From Heterotrichella gracilis (taxonomy: Eukaryota > Sar > Xanthophyceae > Tribonematales > Xanthonemataceae): a DNA stretch of 64,000 bases. The position numbers and the translations under genes were made by a program. The notes under the pieces were generated by a model. It was not told where the DNA came from, made no database searches, and saw only the letters and a program-made list of their open reading frames with translations. Of the stretch, positions 21,647 through 33,243 are shown one piece after another (the stretch's first letter is position 1; every line of letters begins with the position of its first letter). The DNA lies in the NCBI GenBank assembly GCA_032358255.1, contig JAULBX010000892.1, forward strand, positions 93,865 to 157,864. The letters are read 5' to 3'.

Positions 21647-24600
21647 TCAGTTTGTCAGCGACCGCATGAACCGCTGTATCGACGCAATTGTTGAGCCAAT
21701 GACCTCTCCCACCCCTGCCTCCTGGGGCTTGCCATCCTCCCCAACCGGCCTCAGCGAATCCATGATCAGCTCATCCAACGACTCCCCTGCAACAGGGCAC
21801 ATGCACGTCAAAAATCACAGCCACAGCTGATGCACAACAAAGGGTACAGTATGATATCTGCATTTCACACCACCATTGCAATGCGAGGATTTTCAACCTG
21901 TCTGCCACGGCTGTGAACATGCATGTCACTCAGCGTAGCTCTCTCCTTCCACCCAGCGGTTGGTAAGGGTTTTAGGGGTTCAACCCGGTTTCGGGTTTCT
22001 CCATCCAGCGTACCTGATGGCCGCTCGCGCTGCTCGGCAATGCGCCAGTAGCGGCCGTGAACGCGTGCACGTAAGGTGGCCAGTCATTGAGCCAGCGGCA
22101 GCACAAGGCACTTGATGCAGGGCCTATAATGCACTCCACAACTTCATGCTCTCATGACATGCATGTGATCCAGCGTTGCTCTGCCCCCTCCACCCAGCAG
22201 TTGCTTAGGGTTCCAGCGCACCTGATGGCCGCTCGCGCTGCTCGGCAATGCGCTTGTAGCGGCCCGGTGCACTCTCATCCTCAACGAACACCTGCCACAT
22301 GCCGGGGTAGCGCCGGAACCTGCGTGAAGAGCACATTTCACAAACCCTACAAACTTGCACCATGAGATACAGAGAAATCAACTACAGAACAATGGAGGAA
22401 CCGAACTAAAGAACTTCAAATAGGGAGAGAAAGAAATAGCATGGGCGCCTGCCGCGATATGAAAACCAATGTAGTGTATAGGCCTGGGCTGTGGTCATGC
22501 AGCAGAAGAGAAAATTATTTCACTTACACTGATCCGACGTCTCCCACGGGGCGCAGGGAGTAGGTGATGAGGAATGTGGATAGGAAGCCCTCCCTCAGGC
22601 GGCGCGTGCTCAGGCCCACGCCGACGTCGCCACTGCAGGCATTGGGGCGGCTTGAATGTGGCTACCATCGTGTGGGACTACACAGAAAGGTGGGGGGTAC
22701 ATGGACCCTACTACTGCCGATAATGAGACGGTTGGGTGTGGCTGCCATGTGCCATCTCCCCCATGCAGTGATGTTGTGTAGTTTGTGAAGAAGATATTTG
22801 CAATATGGAGGTACCCTGCCTGTCCTTGAACAGGCGCGTTGGTGAAGTAGAGCAGCATGATAAAGGCGCATGCACTGTGGTGAGGGTACAGGGTGTAGGG
22901 TGTGTGATGTCGGGGCACATAGTGGCGACTGGATTACCTGAGCAGGCGAGGGTTAATTATGACCAGCAGGACATCCTCAGGCAGTGGTTTAGGGTTTAGG
23001 GTTTGTGTGTGGTGACTGGATCACCTGACCAGGCGGGGGTTAAACATGACCAGCGGGACATCCTCACGCAATGCTTCAATTCAAGGTGTGGGGTTTAGGA
23101 TTCAGAGTTTTTGTGTGGCAACTGGGTTACCTGACCAGGCGAGGGTTCGTTGTTTAGAATTTAGGACTATGCAACGCAAACAGATTACAATTACCTGACC
23201 AGGCGAGGGTTGAACATGACCAGTGGGACGTCCTCAGGCATTGCTGCTGCGATCCGGCGGGCATCATCCAGGCCTTGCGGGTCTGGGGCAGCAAACACCA
23301 CCAGCTGGTCATCCTCAGCCACAGGCTTTCGGTCGTTCAGGGATGCGAACTCAAAGGGGCTGTCCGGCCATTGGTTCTTGAGCATCGCTGCCACGCCCAT
23401 GTCAGGGTAGATCTGCGCCCAATTTCCAAAAATAAATCAAAACTAAAATAGATTGTCCAAGGTCTTTTTTCATGTGGTGATGATTTGAGGGCTCATGGGA
23501 AGAATTTTAGGGATGCAAACTCAAAGGGGCTGTCTGGCCATTGGTTCTTGAGCATGGCTGCCACGCCCATGTCAGGGTAGATCTGCACAGCCACGCATTG
23601 CAAATGCGGACATGATTCCACACTTGTGATCCAGATGGCGACGACCCAGATGGGCAGCAGCATGAACCTGAGACGCCAACCCGAGGACAATGCTTTCTTC
23701 ATGCGGTGATCAATGGAGAGATCAATGGATTTGGGGCTGGTTCAGGAGATAGCCATGGCTCTTGGTTCAAGAGAAACAGCATCAAGCTTCGGGCTCCTTG
23801 GAAATACATTGTGAGGCACGCATTTCAATAGCAGACGAGACTTTGATGCGGCACTTGGCAGTTGCGGAGAATACAGGACGTGCAGGCAAGTATGACGAGA
23901 TGCTCACAGAAGATAAAGGATTCTTGGCAGACGCTTAGGGATTGTCCAAAAGTGTAGGCCTGCTTACCGCCTTGATTCTGAGGCCCGGCGTGTTCTGGGC
24001 GAGGTTCTCCAAAAAGCGCTTAGTCAGCTTCCAGAAGCGCAGCTGGTCGCCTGTTTCAGCAAAGATTGCGCCAGAGGTGGGGTCCCAGAACTCGGGAAGG
24101 AGCACCTCCACCTGTGGAAGCAATGGCTTGTTAGTGAGGGCGGGTTTAGGGTATGCAGTGTAGGGTTTAGGGTTCCAGACTTCTGGCAGGAGCACCTACA
24201 CACGCGGAGACAGTGGCCCACTGAAGGGGGGAGTAGGGTCTAGGGTCTAGGGTCAAGGGCTGGGTGGCATGGGTTGTATTTGGGTGGCTGCTGTACCGTA
24301 TGTAACCAACTAACTAAACATAGTCGCGAGCGTGCAGTGGCTTACGGAGAACGCATCTGCCATTGGGTAGATGCCTAGCAACTCCCGTGCTAGTCGAAGG
24401 GCAAGTGTGGTATGCCATACATGGGGAGCAACACTCACAATACACCGCTGCACTCCGCTCTCGATGGCCAGGCTGGTTGCCTCCCCCGCTTGCTCCAACG
24501 CATCGGCGAGGCTGTCTGGCAGAACCTGCACAGCAACACCCCTTTAAACAAGGCATACATGTCGTATGATTAAGTATTGTTACTGGATAGTTGTAGTGGA

Positions 24601-24994
24601 GAAAGACGAGTGGAACCACCGCAGAGGTTTGATGCATGGATGTTGAGGATGGGACATGCATGAGCAAAGCATGCCAGCAGATGCATGACGAGCACAACTG
24701 GCATACAGGACGTACATCGTCATCCCGGGGCTCTTCAGAAACCTCCACCGGTATCTCTACGGCAGCAGGTTCCTCTGGGGCCCCACCAACTGCTTCTGGG
24801 CTGCTGGCCCTCAGCACATGGGTGCTCGTCCTGGCTACCCTGCCATGTGCACCATGTGGAGAGGGTCTGCACCCCGTGTGCAATGCCCTGCTGCTAAATA
24901 CGTGTGGCACTGCTGCAGCGACAAAGCTTGCGCCTCTTTGGGCGCTTTGCGGGTGGGCTAAGGAGCAGCCCCTGGTGAGTGCTGAGTGCGGCAT
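21647..24994 (-). CDS. Chloroplast DUF1995 domain protein
   Basis: Exons 24716-24994, 24439-24525, 23968-24111, 23195-23412, 22528-22632, 22222-22319, 21647-21786 give 356 residues. The family is plant/algal/cyanobacterial and includes the photosystem II accumulation factor LPA3; the molecular role of this branch is not established. The N-terminal 80 residues are a likely transit peptide. The domain starts LPDSLADALEQAGEAT, passes CIVEVLLPEFWDP, then IYPDMGVAAMLKNQWP and LVVFAAPDP, and has the hallmark FRRYPGMWQVF near the end. Exon 4 is bordered on both sides by intronic copies of its own edges. The donor GTCAG/GTAA of exon 4 was preferred because all its copies keep that junction. Divergent from the ClpF-like gene (466 bp). 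Confidence 0.85.
21926..22075 (-). repeat. Copy of DUF1995 exon 6 donor edge with intron flank
   Basis: About 150 bp resembles 22159-22285. It includes the exon end, the donor and the flanking intron text (cacccagc.gttg...). A TTTTAGGGG tract lies in the copy. Confidence 0.8.
22925..23146 (-). repeat. Three tandem copies of DUF1995 exon 4 donor edge
   Basis: Copies at about 22931-22985, 23010-23075 and 23126-23146 repeat the exon end (CCTGGTCAG/GT on the minus strand) with period about 80-115 bp. They are separated by GTTTAGGGTTTAGGG and related tracts. The true exon end is at 23195. Confidence 0.9.
23514..23590 (-). repeat. Copy of DUF1995 exon 4 acceptor edge
   Basis: About 75 bp, nearly identical to 23340-23415, including the acceptor (gcag/AT on the minus strand). 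Two close acceptors thus precede the same coding text; the downstream one keeps the full exon. Confidence 0.9.
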
Positions 24995-25460
24995 CGTGGG
25001 CTGCTATGTGGGGCTAGCCACTGCAGAGTGTGGAACGGATGGTTATTGCAAAGCAAACACTGTACGCTTACAAGGCTCAATACAGCGTATTCACCTGGTA
25101 TAGGCAGCGACACTTGCAGGCAACAACGTACCTTATCCTTATCCTTGGCTTCAAGCTGGAGTAGGGTCCTGCGCAGGGTACTAGTGCCTGTTAGATGCAT
25201 GCATATAGGATGCATGCACTACGTTCACGGCTAAAGAGTAACTCGTCAAGAAGAACGACATCTAACGAGAACAGTAACTATTTGGGCGCTTCTGTGTTGG
25301 ATTGGGTGTAGCGCCGCATCTGTTGGTGGCGACTTGCAACGCAGCCACCACAAACCCACCAATACTAATTTTCGCCCGCAACAGCGTTTTCCTGGCTCCC
25401 TGCAACCCATGCCCACGTCTTCAAGTGCACCCGTAACGTAGCTTGGCGATTGTCGCTCAA
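24995..25460. promoter_or_regulatory. Divergent intergenic region DUF1995 / ClpF-like
   Basis: This 466-bp region lies between two divergent starts of predicted plastid proteins and is a likely shared promoter; no motif was assigned. Confidence 0.4.
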
Positions 25461-28432
25461 ATGCTGGCTACGGCAGGCCCACATGCAGCCCATGGCGTCT
25501 GTGTGGCCAGCACGTCTGCGTGCTCGTATGGCCCCGCATCGTGCGCCAGCTGGCGGGCTGGCACCACCGGACTGCGCGTCTCTGGAAGGAAGAGCATGCG
25601 CAACGTGGCACTTCGCGGAATGGGAGCAAGTACGCAAGATCTTGGTTGGTTCCCTGCTGCATGCATTCACATGCGGTGCGCACCCTGATCCCTATCCCTG
25701 GCAGCAGTGAGGACGAGCGAGAGAAGAGCTTGTTTCCAGCTGAGCGCCTTGTTTGGCCAAGCTTCAGACCTGCCTTTGGAGCAGCAGGTTGAAAGGAGCA
25801 CACTAGTGAACAATGAGGTGGTGCTCTTCATTTTCCAGCTGGTGAGCGCCTTCACACCCACACCACCACCACCACCACACCTCACCACAATGCACCACCC
25901 CGCCACCACCACACTGCATCACGTTGCACCAGCACCCTACACCGCCATTGGCTACAGCAGACTGCATCACTGGCCCCCACAACGCTCCACTACTCCGTTA
26001 GGCACACCACTTGGATGAGACACCGAGGTATTACTTTTGTTTTCCAGCTGGGTAGTGGCATTGTGTACTGGCCACCACCCTACCATCCCATCATCCCACC
26101 ATGCCACTCCCAATCACATCACCACCGCCGGCATTCACACCGCACTGCACCACAACCACACCACCTGACCCCTGGGTGGCTGCTGGTTGTTACCTCTTGC
26201 CTATGTACCGAGGGGGGTGCTTGGCTCCAGTCCTTGCGCTCGCAGCCCCCACACCATCTGCCACCACGACACCCATGCAACTACTCCACCACCCCACTTA
26301 CGTACCCCTGCTGGAGCTTGATACCCTAAACCCTGCACACAAAACCCTAAGCGCCACCCCTGCTGGAGCTTGATATCCTACATTTTAGGGTCTAAATCAT
26401 GCACATTTAACTCTAAATGCTATCCCTGCAGGAGCTCGACACTCAGCTGAAACGGGCGCTGACCTATGAACGCTTTGATGTGGCGCAAAACATCCGCAGC
26501 CAACGGGATGAGATAGACGCTGCAGTGGCGCGGCTTCAGGTGCGTGGGGAGGTGTGGTGGGTGTGTGGCAAATGTTGTGGGTGTACAGTGGTGGTGTGGT
26601 GCTGCGGTGGTGGGTGGGTTGGCAGATGGTGTGGTGCAAGTGAGCTTACCAGCCGGATTAAAAACGCCACCCCAAGAAGGGGTTACACAGTACTTTCTAT
26701 GCCTTGCTCATTCAAGGGCAGGCCTAGAGGGACTTGCAATAGACGTTACAATAGCTAATCTGTGTAAATGCCTTGTCGCTCAGCCTGGATGTCTATCAAC
26801 ATAGCAGTGTGTTTGATGCAGTATTTTAGGGGTGCTTGCCTGGCGCCAACCAACAAACCCTGAAATGATCAGTTTATTGGTGCAAAACCTGCAACCCTGA
26901 ACCCTAAACTGCGTCGTCATCCGTTGTATTTGTTGCAGGCTTCTAAAGGTGCCAGCTCGGGTGCCAGCCAGGCAGCCGGCTCTGGCGTTGCGGATATTGC
27001 TACCGAGGGCCTGCGGCTGCGCTCGGAGATGCAGCGAGCAATTGAGTGCGAAGAGTGAGTGCCTGGGCTTAAGGTCACAGGTCATAGGGTTGACATTGCA
27101 GCTGGACAATTGCTCCTATGGCGATACTGCACTGATTTCTGTCATGCTGGAGTGAATGTACCTGACGCCCCCTCCCGTAGATGAAACCTTAATCCTGCTT
27201 ATGTCATGTGCAGCTATCAGCTTGCCGCACAGCTTAGGGACCAGATCAAGGCTGTGGAGTCCAAGTCAGCGGCAGCACAGGCGCAGGCAGCTGAGTGGAA
27301 AGGGCAAGGGGAACCCAAGTACAGGCTGGGGCAAAGGGTCGTACACTCCAAGCTGGGCTACCGGGCTGTGGTATGCGGGTACGTGTGGCAGTATTCACTG
27401 TTTCTGCCTGGGCAAGTGGCCATCCTGGCCGTCTCTAGGTGGCCTTTACGTCCTTTTGGGTTGTCCTGATCCGGGCTAACGGTGGTGATCCGATCTGATC
27501 TGTTCTGATCTGATCTGGGCTAATGGTGGTGATCCGATCTGATCTGTTCTGATCTGATCTGGGCTGATGGTGGTGATACCTAAAATGACTCCTGTTGGTG
27601 GTTGTGGATAGGTGGGACCTGTCTTGCTGTGAAGAGTCAGAGTGGCGATGAGTACCACTTGTGATCCTATGCTTACTGATTTGGCGATACTCATCTTGCT
27701 GGGTGGACCTTGAACATGACTGCATGTGGCGGTGACAGGTGGGACCTGTCTTGCTGTGAAGACTCGGAGTGGCAAGAGCAGGCGGGCGTGGGTGACCTGC
27801 CGCGCCAGGCCACCCAGCACTTCTACCACTTGCTGGTAGACATCCGGGACTGGCGCAGCAATGGGGACCAGCCGCCTGTGGGCTACGTGGCGGAGGATAT
27901 GCTCACTGCTCCCGAGGTGCGGGTGGGATGGGTGGTGCCCATGTACCCTAAACCCTAAACCCTCAACCTTAAATCTACCTGCAGAACGCTGGGGAGTAGG
28001 CAACCCTGCCTGCTGTTTTCTCTGTCGGGTGCATTTTTGGGCAATAAAAAATGGGGACCAGCCGGTGGGCTACGTGGCGGAAGTTTCTCAGAGCTATCCT
28101 AAATTGCACTCAAAACGTAAACCCTCAACCCCAAACCCTATATGTACTTGCTATCCACGCAGCACTGTTGTGCCTGAAACGTTTTGCCCTTCTCCCACAC
28201 GCAGGAGCCTGCCACATGGATTGAGACCTACGGCGATGACCAGCTGCAGCACCCCTACAGCTACCTGCTGTTCCTGGGGCAGGATGGCGCGGGGGACATG
28301 ATCCCCTGCAGGCAGCTGCGGGACAAGTACAGCACCAAGCGGCGCGACGTGTACTCCTCAGGGGAGGAAAGTGATGAAGGTGAAGGGGAGGATGGGGATG
28401 GTGGGAAAGGGGACAGCCCGCCCCAGGTGTGA
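25461..28432 (+). CDS. ClpF-like plastid Clp protease adaptor (UVR + YccV/HspQ-like domains)
   Basis: Exons 25461-25644, 25708-25841, 26432-26539, 26939-27054, 27214-27378, 27739-27916, 28205-28432 give 370 residues. Plant ClpF is a stromal adaptor that works with ClpS1 to deliver substrates to the Clp chaperone-protease. The sequence has the same order of domains. First comes a transit-like Ser/Ala/Arg N-terminus. A helical region with UVR-like repeats follows (ELDTQLKRALTYERFDVAQ and ECEDYQLAAQLRDQIKAVE, the second a clear UVR motif). A YccV/HspQ-like domain comes next (YRLGQRVVHSKLGYRAVVCGW...FYHLLVDIRDW...YVAEDML...HPYSYLLF). The tail is acidic. The start is the first in-frame ATG of the transit region; the N-terminus is the least certain part. 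Several introns contain copies of exon edges. Confidence 0.8.
25856..26175 (+). repeat. CACCAC-rich low-complexity tract and exon-edge copies in a ClpF-like intron
   Basis: An intron tract rich in CACCACCAC/CCACAACC. At about 26034-26055 it carries a decayed copy of the exon 2 end (TTTTCCAGCTG). Further along, 26303-26330 and 26352-26375 are decayed copies of the next acceptor edge (CCCTGCTGGAGCTTGATA, compare CCCTGCAG/GAGCTCGACA at 26424-26441). Confidence 0.7.
27474..27645 (+). repeat. GATCTGATC tandem repeat and exon 6 acceptor copy
   Basis: 27474-27576 holds two 53-bp tandem units rich in gatctgatct. It is followed at about 27606-27643 by a copy of the start of exon 6 (tag/GTGGGACCTGTCTTGCTGTG), nearly identical to 27736-27765. 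Confidence 0.85.
28040..28084 (+). repeat. Internal exon 6 copy in ClpF-like intron 6
   Basis: About 40 bp (tggggaccagccggtgggct core) repeats 27860-27900 of exon 6. A second gene-end copy at about 28538-28570 repeats the last coding bases and stop region of exon 7 (gacagcccgccccag core). Confidence 0.8.
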
Positions 28433-29870
28433 AGGAGACGCTTGCTGGGTTTGAGGCCTGGGCGAGGGCGTGGGCGTGGGCTTGGAGGCGCCAAGTGGCA
28501 AGGCGTGTACCCGCCAGGGGATGATTGCAGTAGTGGTGAAGGGGACAGCCCGCCCCAGATGTGACGAAGATGCGTGATGGGTTGAGACCTGGGCTTAGGC
28601 TGGGGCGGGGGTTTTCTGCAGCATCTTTTGAGCCCAATGCTGGGGCAGTATGGGGCGAGGGACATGGTGCATGCCCTGCCTCAAGCTGGGCAGATCGCAA
28701 CCCTCAGTTGTGTAGACGATAAATTCAAGCACGTTTGCCATGTTCAGAGTTAGTAAATACCTGGGGGAAGTACACACCTCAGATAAGTGTGGTCCTTGTG
28801 CAGTGGTGGTGCGAGTCAAGGGCCACAGGCTGCACGTCAACGACACTTCCACGGCATGTTTCAGGGAACAACACAGAAACTGCCAACGTTGCCTGGTGTT
28901 GGGCACTGCACCTGATCAAGGAAGCCCCGTCCAGTCAGGCACCAAACTTATCGCATACCCAAGAGCAGCTTTAGTCTTCAGGTTGCCAGCCCGTTTGAAC
29001 TCTTGTTTTGTTCTTTTACGTGCAGTATGGAGGCTGCATCTCCGCATGCTTGTGTGCACAAAGTAAGTGCTGGTAGGCAGGGACTTTCTACCACCGCAGG
29101 GGGGCAGTCTCTCCAAACTACTGTGCATGCACACGGCGTAGATGCACGCTCGGAGGAAAGTGGGTTGCTGCTTTTCTAAGAGGGTGTGCTGAGTTGAAGT
29201 GCTCGAGCACTTCGTTGTGTGTGCGTGCATGCTACCCCCGCGATATTGCCTACAGAGTAGGCTTCTAAGTATATCAGCTTTGCAAAAAATACTTTGGACT
29301 GGTCAGGGTTTTGAGGGTCTGCGTCACTGCTATTGCTGCTTATGTCGTGGTCTCCAATGACGGCACTGCCTGAGGTGCTCCAGCGTCTGAGAATGCATGC
29401 ATGCATGCATGCATAATGCATGCATGCATCAGCCAGGGTTAAAGCTTTAGGGTCAGCCCCCCCAACAGCCTTGTGAGCCCGGGTTGGCTCCTTTGAATGT
29501 GACTGTCAAAAATTGATTGGGCGAAAAGGTCGCTGGACGACTTTTGTTTGCCTCGGTGGCTTTTGCTAGGGGGCTTCCCCCCATATCCCGGCTGTCCACC
29601 CTTCCCACTGCTTTTTCCCCGCCCTGAGTGCTGCCCACTGAGCTCTGAGGCCAAGTGGGCAGTGTGACTGAGCTCGCCTTCTTGCTTGTTTCACCATGTA
29701 GTTGGGCGTCTTCTTCTTCGTGTTGGTTTGTATTGACGTGGATAAAATCAACTGAGGCAAAGGTTTGTTTTCCTCTGAACCATGCCGGATACCTGATCCT
29801 GTGTAAACCAGGTCACAGGATGAGTGCTATACGGACTAAACACACGCCAACTAGTAACAATTTGCGCGTC
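28433..29870. other. Intergenic region with a weak minus-strand coding candidate
   Basis: Mostly unassigned. On the minus strand, 29439-29760 reads a Gly/Ser/Lys-rich peptide (GRGKSSGKGGQPGYGGK), and 29230-29400 reads an Asp/Ser-rich one (DISSNSSDADPQNPDQSK). They could be exons of a small gene divergent from the Crinkler-like locus, but no family was recognised. A (GCAT)n tract lies at 29393-29429. Confidence 0.25.
29393..29429. repeat. (TGCA)n / (GCAT)n microsatellite
   Basis: An almost perfect run of gcat units (37 bp). Shorter TGCATGCATGCA runs occur through the window, for example at 9583-9613 and 41713-41747. Confidence 0.95.
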
Positions 29871-31642
29871 ATGAGTATCTTGGACAGCTTGAAGGCGGTG
29901 TCGGACTGGAGCGAGGCCGACCTAGCTGCCATTCTAGCCATTTTGGAGAGCGAGGAGTATGGTTATGTGCGAGATGACCTAGCGACAGGAAGCTTCAAGA
30001 ACTCGGACGCCGCACAGCTGAAACTGAACGAGAAAAGAAAGAACATCGTGAAGGCTGCCGTGCAAGCTGCTTCCGCCCCAAGGGCAGAAGGAAGCCACAG
30101 GTACGGTGCCAGCAGGTGTTGGGCTCTCACACGTGCACGGTTTAAACTATGCTGTCAGCAGCTCTGTGATTGAAGGATATCAGTTGTAACCCAAGGTGTG
30201 GTGTTTTCACCCGAGTGTGGTGTTTTTATCTGGAGGAGATCTTGTTGCATGATGCCTCTGACTCGAGAACAAGTGTGGGTTTAGCTATGGACTAGATATG
30301 GGTCCATGTAAACATGCACTAGGTCATCTGCTCGCTTCCTCCTTCCCACAACTGTAGACCGTAAACTTTCTGTATGTATTGAGGAGGGGGAAGAGCCAGA
30401 ACGCATGTGTTTTTAATGCAACCTCTGCTAACAAACACCCAGGTAGTGCTTGTCTTCCTTCTGCCTTGGGCATTGGTTCAGCCACGTAGGATGTACTGTG
30501 CTGTTTTATTCCATGGCTTAAGCAATTTTCTGATAGGGTGAGACTGTGCAGGGCTGCAGCTGGGACCTACTGTGCTGGATACGATGGCTGCGCAGTTGGC
30601 TGAGCTTCATGCTGAAGTGGACAACCGTCACTTGGTGGCGCTTTCCGACGTCAACTCAATGAAGTGGGAACAAATCAGGGAACATTCCAGGCTGGAAGTG
30701 GCAGTATGGGAGGAGCCGATACAGCCCAGGCAGATGCTGAAGTCAGCAGATGAGGTTCCACTGTTTGGGTGGGCAGATACCTTGGAGAGAACACAAGCAG
30801 AACGCTATGGCCCTCACATCCAGCGGTGTATATCAACACCTCGGGATGTGCAGTGGATTGAAGCTGCAAATCACTATCCTAAACTGCTCGAAACGGCGAA
30901 AGGTCGCGCCTTGCCGTTCACGCTGAGGGGAACAACTGACTTTGCAGCTGTATCTCGTGCAGCGATTGCGGCTCGCATGCCTCTTCTTGGGTTGAGGGTG
31001 CTCTTTAAACTGAAAAACTTTTTCAGTTTAAAAGGCCTTTAAGGAGATTGATTCAGGTGAGGATCCCTTGGAAGGAATTCAAGTTTTATGCAGACTGCGC
31101 AGCACACTAACCAAAGTAGAAAGCCTTTGCAATTGGCATGTGTCAGCCTCACTGGTAACTCTGTTGCAGGCACAACGTATCAGGCTTTGGCGCAGCTCTT
31201 GGCCGCAAACATCCAGACATCAAAACTCCAACCAGTGATGGTGCACACAGACCTCCGCGACGAGTGGCATATCTACTGGATGGACGGCAACGAACTCTAC
31301 ACACACACACCGGAAAGTAGGTTTGTGGCGGTGGCACTGATAGAAGACATTTTAAACACCCCAAGGCCCATTGCCCCAGGGCCAAGTGAATTGGGCATGA
31401 GCAGCTCTGCATCAGCCAGTGACGAGACTGAGGGTATCTCAAGGCTGTTGAAGCGTCGTAAGTTCATGCCGCTTGATGAAGGGGGCGCCGGGCTGTGTGG
31501 ACAGGTGACAGAGCTGGCAGGCCTGCTTCCAGAAGATGAATACAAAGCTGCATTGTTTGAGAGTGTGTTTCAGCAGGTCAACAATATCCCTGTTGTTGCA
31601 GCTATGCGACATGACATTGTCCCAGCTGGCATGCATTGCTAA
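29871..31642 (+). pseudogene. Crinkler (CRN)-like gene, reading frame apparently broken
   Basis: Coding segments on one strand read: an N-terminal helical domain (SDWSEADLAAILAILESEEYGYV, 29871-30100); a central region (30552-31017) ending in GLRVLFKLK; then GEDPLEGIQVLCRLRSTLTK in another frame (about 31034-31108); then TTYQALAQLLAANIQ to VTELAGLLPEDEYKAALF in a third frame (31166-31642). The pattern 'GLRVxxELKK ... YQALxQLxxA ... HTDLxDxWHxYW' recalls the restriction-nuclease-like region of eukaryotic Crinkler-RHS-type proteins; the assignment is tentative. The usual Glu of ELKK reads Lys here. A foldback insertion (31018-31033) and a further 1-base shift near 31127 break the frame. An intron could hide one break but no splice pair fits all phases. 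An in-frame upstream ATG at 29820 also exists. Confidence 0.5.
31004..31032. repeat. Perfect 14-bp inverted repeat inside the Crinkler-like frame
   Basis: TTTAAACTGAAAAA (31004-31017), one C, then its exact reverse complement (31019-31032). Removing 31018-31033 restores a continuous frame through FKLKKAFKEIDSG. The right arm therefore looks like a snap-back insertion templated by the left arm. Confidence 0.85.
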
Positions 31643-33243
31643 ATGCGTGTGGGTTAGTCACATGCGTTCCCGCAGCTAACCTTGTTGTCATCTTTGCATA
31701 TGTGGAGCCAGGCAGCACTATCCTGACAAAATTTATTATATGTGTATCCTGACACCGTTTATTGCATTTTGGAATTCCATGCACACGGAGGGCCTCCGTC
31801 GCTACGTCAGCCCATGCCATGCCACAGTGTGGTCACAAGGCCTATTTTTTGTCCCTTTGTCTGGAACCTAATCAAATCACTGCTGCGGCATGCATTTTGG
31901 CAGCATATCTATCTTGTGAAGCTTGTTTCTAGAAAAATTGCCAAAAAGAGTGGAATTTAGTGTTCGTGATGCCTAACTAGCCTAGTCCCGGACCGGGGCT
32001 GTTTGCATTGTTATAATTGCTATGCTGCCTTATGCAGTGCCACGCCTTTGGCGTTTATTTTATTTTATTTACTCCCTGGCCAGGGAAACAGTTGCTTCAA
32101 TAACTCCCTCCCCTGCAATCCTCTCTCAAGCTGGCAATTATTCTTGCCTTGATGCGCAAAACCACCAATTTGGAAGATATGCTAGTAACCTCCCGTTACA
32201 CCAATTGCAGTTGCATGCCTCCACGGTGGGTGTGAAATCCACTACAAAGTCTACTTTTGAGTGACCAGTTGTGCCAGTCAGGTTGTTGAGGTCAAAGCCT
32301 ATGGTGCCAGTTACCCAAAAAGGACAGGCAGCAGGTGCCCAAGGCTGATAAATTCAAAATCACCACACCATGCTCCTTTTCACAGTGAAGTGACTTCACC
32401 CAGGCCTTGTGCATTGCCATGCACCCCCCATTGGCAATAGCAGACAACCATCCACTACCACCAGCCTGATTAGGCGCTGCCACAGAGTAAGCACAACAGC
32501 CCCAAAGGTGGCACACTGCATCCTGCTTTTTAGTAAACCACCCATCTTGAACAAAACAAAGCGATGGTGTAGTTTCAGTGGCCACCGACCGTACTAAAAT
32601 GTCACGTCACACGTGAATGCCATCCAGTCCACCCTGGGACTGCGGCGTGTCTCAAACACCACTGTGTGCAAACGTCTGTAAGATTGCAACCTCTCATATC
32701 CACGAAATAAACACAAGATCGCAAAAAAAACCAATCCCCACCCAGGTCAATCCCTGGTAGCGCCTCTGGGCATAACGTGTACAGGGCAGAACCCTCCCTC
32801 CTTGCACACTCATGCTGCTGCGCCCCAGTGCAGCAGCTGCCGCCAACCCAATTTGCAAGTACCAATAGAGGGTGTATCATGCATTCACTGTGCGCAGGCG
32901 CTATATGCCTGGCCAGCAATCCCACCCCCTGTGGCAAATTTGCTGCCCACTGTATGCCGGGTCAGCATCCGCCTCATGGGGCAGCATTTGCTATGCGCTG
33001 GCTGGCGCTGTTCGCCAACTCAGCTCACTCATCCACTCACTGTGGTGCAGTTCAACCAGGTTGTTAAACAACCTGCTCTGGCGGCTGACCCAGTAGCATC
33101 AGCTGCCACTTGGATCAGATCGGACCACATTGGATCAGCGCTCAATCATCAAAGGTGACCTCCTTGTTCTCTCCGGTGCCTGAGCTGCCCGTTGGATCAG
33201 GTCCAACTAGATTGGATTAGCCTGAATCAGATTGGATCAGCGC
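31643..33243. other. Intergenic region between Crinkler-like locus and nucleolin
   Basis: No gene was recognised in 1.6 kb. An AT-rich tract (tttattttattttattt) is at about 32056. Copies of the nucleolin gene end lie at about 33138-33190, and GATCAGAT-type motifs at 33110-33240. Confidence 0.5.
33138..33190 (-). repeat. Copy of the nucleolin terminal exon end and stop
   Basis: This stretch repeats 33240-33292 (end of the coding region, TTCGACGATTGA in the true copy, with the stop kept in the copy). It is bridged by ggatcagat-rich sequence. Confidence 0.85.

Noticed and set aside
24314-24440. Read-through peptide RELLGIYPMADAFS after DUF1995 exon 2
   Set aside because: Exon 2 joins in phase to exon 3 at 24111, giving the conserved CIVEVLLPEFWDP; no acceptor keeps this peptide in the right frame except a weak one, and the family lacks such an insert.
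32292-32585. 97-residue minus-strand ORF rich in Cys/Trp
   Set aside because: Isolated, no recognisable domain and no flanking exon; treated as chance.
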